Positions 8,553 through 11,320 of a stretch of 11,320 bases of DNA are shown here, piece by piece. The notes under the pieces are model-generated. The model searched no databases, was not told the DNA's origin, and saw only the letters and a program-made list of their open reading frames with translations. Position numbers and translations under genes: made by a program. Numbering within the stretch: the first letter of the stretch is position 1; each line of letters opens with the position of its first letter. Origin of the DNA: Euperipatoides rowelli (lineage: Eukaryota; Onychophora; Udeonychophora; Euonychophora; Peripatopsidae); assembly GCA_003024985.2 (NCBI GenBank), contig PXIH01S0040157.1; one strand, 5' to 3'.

Positions 8553-8609
8553 TAAAATACACAGTGTGCTGTGAAAACAATATCACACTCCACGCTCTAG
8601 TCCACAATA

Positions 8610-8690
8610 ATGGCGCTGTCTGTGCCGTTGATTATATTGAGTTTATTGATATTTTGTGTGGAAGGTGCCCAATATAAAGAAGGCGAGAAG
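8610..8690 (+). CDS. First coding exon of a TM9SF1-like nonaspanin (signal peptide)
   Basis: The ATG sits in a strong Kozak context (A at -3, G at +4). The 27 codons read MALSVPLIILSLLIFC, then VEGAQYKEGEK, and stop at a GTAATG donor at 8691 with phase 0. The first 16-19 residues are a hydrophobic signal peptide, with cleavage likely after EG or GA. The following YKEGEK resembles the start of the lumenal domain of TM9SF1, where an EG-x-x-YKAGDPV string directly follows the signal peptide. TM9SF proteins are nine-span membrane proteins of the Golgi and endosomes that act in membrane-protein sorting. Only this exon is in the window: I found no sequence for the expected VNKVGPYHNPQETY block downstream, so intron 1 is at least 2.6 kb. 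That this is a real signal-peptide exon is fairly sure; the family is less sure, since only about 10 mature residues can be compared. Confidence 0.6.
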
Positions 8691-9972
8691 GTAATGTGTT
8701 TTTTTTTAAATGTCAGTCGGCATACATTTCCAATTCCTGGGCCGATCATGAGTTATATGTTTGCTTCTTTTGAATAAAGTTATTTCTATCCAGGTAATCT
8801 TACAATATAAACTGCATTTAGGCCTTTTACAAACTAGAAGCTAACGTTTATAGGCTATAAAAAGTTCATTAAATGATTATTGTTAATTGTTAGATATTTT
8901 GTAGAAGTAGTGACATTTGAATTGATAATTGGGCATTAATACGCGGTATTGATTTTTTTTTATAATTTTTATTTAAATATTTTAAGCCTTTGCCCACGTC
9001 ATTTTTAAAAAAATTACATTAAAGGTCCGCTTGCAATTTGATCCAGATGAAAAGTTATTAATTTACGTTAGCTTACTGTAAATTGTACAAAAGAATGTAA
9101 TAATAATATGCTAGTACACTTGTGCAAGATTATTACTAATGTAATGTATTCCACGTACAATGAATGGGATTTTTTTTTTTTTGCTTTAAGTTAATTAGTT
9201 TTATTTTATTTTTCATGCAAACCGTTTATTTTAACCTTGTCTGCTGCGTTGATTAAAAGGATTAGGAGCTAGCATAATCTTCAACCTAAATAACTTAGAG
9301 GACGCTTTTCAAAATCAATTGTCATGAATTTATTTATTTTATTGCCATTTAAATACAAATATGACCACAGATTTTACAAACATGTTAAGTGTGTTGTCCC
9401 TGCGCCTAATTTGTTTATAGTGCTGTGATCCCTGTAAAATTATGTTTTATCTAAAATGTGTTAACCTTTAACTACAGTACATGCTTCAACGCGTGGTGTA
9501 TTTTGTACACCACATTAAAAAAGCAACTAAAATTACAGTACATTTAAAAAATGTTTTAAATAAATACGTACAGTATATTACACAAATGTATGTAATAAAC
9601 TAAGATCAGCTTTTATTTTGAAGCATAAACAGTCCTAAATATTTAAACAAAATAAAAAATACATTTCTTGAAAATAATAAGCAAATATACTGTAATTACA
9701 AAAATTTTAACTAAAAAGTTAAAACTAAACATCTTAAATTATTTTATTCTGAACAAATGCGGATAGTAAACTATATACAGTATATATTGTATAAATATAT
9801 ATTTAGAGTTAGAAAAAATGAATGTCTTAAATAGACTTTTAACATTTCATTACACATGTAGCCTACTAAAAAAAACCATAATTACCAAAACAAAATGCCA
9901 AATATCAACACAAAAACGGTAACGAAACAAAATATCCATCACCACTTAGAAAATAATCTAGATCTCTCTTAA
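8691..9972 (+). other. 5' part of intron 1 of the TM9SF1-like gene
   Basis: The intron opens with GTAATG and a T-run. No exon is visible in it. TACAGTA or TACTGTA words are dense from 9473 to 9782. A 16-mer, TGCAAACCGTTTATTT, at 9216-9231 repeats one at 8193. TAGGCCTT lies at 8819. Confidence 0.5.
9493..9513. repeat. Small perfect hairpin
   Basis: GTGGTGTA (9493-9500) and TACACCAC (9506-9513) are exact complements around a 5-nt loop. It lies in the intron and is transcribed with it if the gene model is right. Function unknown. Confidence 0.6.
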
Positions 9973-11101
9973 GCTGGCTCTACACGATTTATCGCGACTA
10001 TCCTATCGTGATAAATCACCCTGCAGTTGGTCTCGAAATTTTGCAACGTTTAGGTGGCGATTCTTAATTGCTTGCGGTCGATTACCACGCTTGCTAAATT
10101 TTGGCATGTACGTATGTAAATAGATTCTGATTTTGTGCAATATAATTTGAGAATCTTTAAAATTAAAGCCTTTTTATTTATTTATTTAACATACAATTAA
10201 GCAAAGTGAATTGCTTCTGTGCAAAAGTGTTTCTTTTAAATTTAATTTAAGTAATCAAATTTTAAATTGTAAATGTGAGAAAGTAAAAAAATATATATAA
10301 TATTGGATTGTCCAGAAAGAAGGAAAGGAGAACTGCTGCACTCAACTTCATCTTTCCTCTCTCACAATCCCTCCCTCCCCCTCATCCCATTGTCAAGTTA
10401 CTGGAGACTAAAACTCTCTGCTCGGAGATGAAATATTCGTCTAAAATCACTTTGTAACAGCATTTATCCATAAACACTTTTTGATAGCATTTAGTTTGAT
10501 TACCGTGTTTAGAAAAAGCAAAAAGGCGAGCGGAACATTGAATGTGAAGCATTAAACCTCCGCCAACTAGCCTGTTTGTACGGCCAAATTTGAAATAATC
10601 TTTCCAAATTCAGGGACTATTTCCGTATGTCAATTCCTACTTTAAATTACCTATGGCATTTAGCCCGCAGCTACCTTAAAAAAACAACACATGATTTTAG
10701 AAATGCAGCTAGTAATAAATATACAATACATTACTATATGTTAGGTGGCATGGTACTTTTTTGTGCGTCATTTTGTGGGAGAAAAAAAAGTAAATAAATA
10801 AAAAGTTATGAAGTTTATTAATCGGGAATTGATATTTAAATTCATTTTAAACTAATATTTTTATTTTGAATGGTCAAATCGCGATGATTCAATCGTTCAT
10901 GTAGAAACAAATCTGAAAACAGATTGAATAACATGTAACTGTGCTCAAATCGTGAACTTAATTTCTTTGGCGATCCTGTGATTCAGACGATTGGATCGTT
11001 AAATGTAGACAACCTATAAGAGACAAGGTATTGAACTTTTGGCGATTTATCGTGACGATCCTATCGTTGCAATCTAGCCTATCGCAAGTGTAGAGCCGGC
11101 C
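9973..11101. mobile_element. 1.13-kb non-autonomous DNA transposon with TTAA flanks
   Basis: The left end reads TTAA (9969-9972) then GCTGGCTCTACAC. The right end, on the minus strand, reads TTAA (11105-11102) then GGCCGGCTCTACAC. The TIRs match over about 13-14 bp with one indel and one substitution. The target duplication is either TTAA (as in Kolobok or piggyBac) or TTA (as in PIF/Harbinger, TWA); because TTAA is palindromic the choice cannot be made here. Subterminal parts are rich in ATCG words: GATTTATC-G-CGA at 9986 and its near copy at 11044, and three ATCG-to-TGTAGA motifs at 10892, 10995 and 11081. No transposase frame is visible; a short minus-strand peptide near 10316-10356 (MKLSAAVLLSFFL) is too short to call. 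It sits within intron 1 of the plus-strand gene. Confidence 0.8.
9986..10017. repeat. Subterminal hairpin of the intronic transposon
   Basis: GATTTATCGCGA (9986-9997) pairs with TCGTGATAAATC (10006-10017) at 11 of 12 positions around an 8-nt loop. The first 23 bp recur in direct orientation at 11044-11066 with 21 of 23 matches, close to the other end. Such subterminal repeats commonly bind transposase; that role here is inferred. Confidence 0.75.
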
Positions 11102-11105
11102 TTAA

Positions 11106-11291
11106 AGTTCTTAAATGAAGAATTTAGTGAATGAGGTGGAATAAAATTCCAAAAATCAATACTTCTGCTAATAATATGTTGCTTTCTTCTATTATTATTA
11201 CAATACATTTTACTAAGATTGAATGGATGATTTTTTTCTAATATTAGAAGTGGGTAAAAGAAGATTTTCTGTGAAAAAAAAAAACAAATAT
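11106..11291. other. AT-rich intron sequence, nothing seen
   Basis: No exon or element end was found between the transposon and the hAT-like terminus at 11292. Confidence 0.5.
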
Positions 11292-11320
11292 CAGGGCTCG
11301 AAATTTTTTAAAAATACTAG
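11292..11320 (+). mobile_element. Left end of a second hAT-like element, cut by window edge
   Basis: CAGGGCTCGAAAT (11292-11304) is identical to the terminus of the element at 4199-4523 over 13 bases and then diverges into an AT run. The rest lies beyond the window, so its length and coding capacity are unknown. It could be a second MITE or the start of a larger relative. Confidence 0.6.

Noticed and set aside
8407-8607. 66-codon minus-strand open frame
   Set aside because: It overlaps the CRE modules and 5' flank of the plus-strand exon and reads as low-complexity hydrophobic sequence; it is a shadow of promoter DNA.
9097-9135. GTAATAAT...ATTATTAC inverted repeat in intron 1
   Set aside because: An 8-bp A/T stem is expected often by chance at this composition.
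10316-10356. Minus-strand MKLSAAVLLSFFLDNP as a signal peptide or Harbinger transposase start
   Set aside because: The frame is very short and lies inside the non-autonomous transposon; no donor or continuing domain was seen.
1-11320. CRISPR arrays, tRNA, rRNA or bacterial operons
   Set aside because: No regularly spaced repeats, no cloverleaf with TTCGANNC-type loop and no rRNA-like blocks were seen; splice and transposon features point to an animal genome.

Overview
The window is very AT-rich, gene-poor DNA (roughly 70% A+T by eye) from a multicellular eukaryote, most likely a marine or other invertebrate animal. The evidence is a 5' coding exon ending in a GT splice donor, a strong Kozak start, a poly(A) signal, non-LTR and hAT-type transposon remains, and long intergenic or intronic stretches with stops in all frames. 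The 8-mer TAGGCCTA recurs far more often than composition predicts. The species cannot be named from the sequence.

Layout. Positions 190-1050 hold a decayed non-LTR (LINE) reverse transcriptase, followed at 1169-1273 by a possible C-terminal fragment of a hAT transposase. Positions 1274-7377 are non-coding AT-rich DNA carrying small mobile or fold-back elements: a 63-nt hairpin (3160-3222), a telomere-like stretch (3835-3864), a 325-bp hAT-like foldback element with all five ambiguous bases of the window (4199-4523), a 163-bp hAT-like MITE (5479-5641) and a 41-nt near-perfect palindrome (5774-5814).

The genic part lies at 7378-8690. An exon on the minus strand (7612-7884) stands out by its GC content and encodes a helical, charged polypeptide I cannot identify; an AATAAA lies 26 nt past its stop. 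On the plus strand, 8610-8690 is the first coding exon of a secretory-pathway membrane protein, best read as a TM9SF1-like (nonaspanin) signal peptide plus the first lumenal residues. The two are head to head about 725 bp apart. Between them are two paired CRE-like modules, one an inverted, diverged copy of the other, 58 and 222 nt from the plus-strand start codon.

From 8691 to the end is intron 1 of the plus-strand gene; no second exon was seen. It contains a 1.13-kb non-autonomous DNA transposon (9973-11101) with terminal inverted repeats, TTAA at both ends, a subterminal hairpin repeated near the other end, and three reiterations of its own terminal motif. The window ends inside a second copy of the hAT-like terminus seen at 4199.

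I see no CRISPR array, operon, rRNA or tRNA, and no clear new enzymatic system. The most distinctive signals are the duplicated CRE modules, the repeated termini of the intronic transposon and the TAGGCCTA enrichment.
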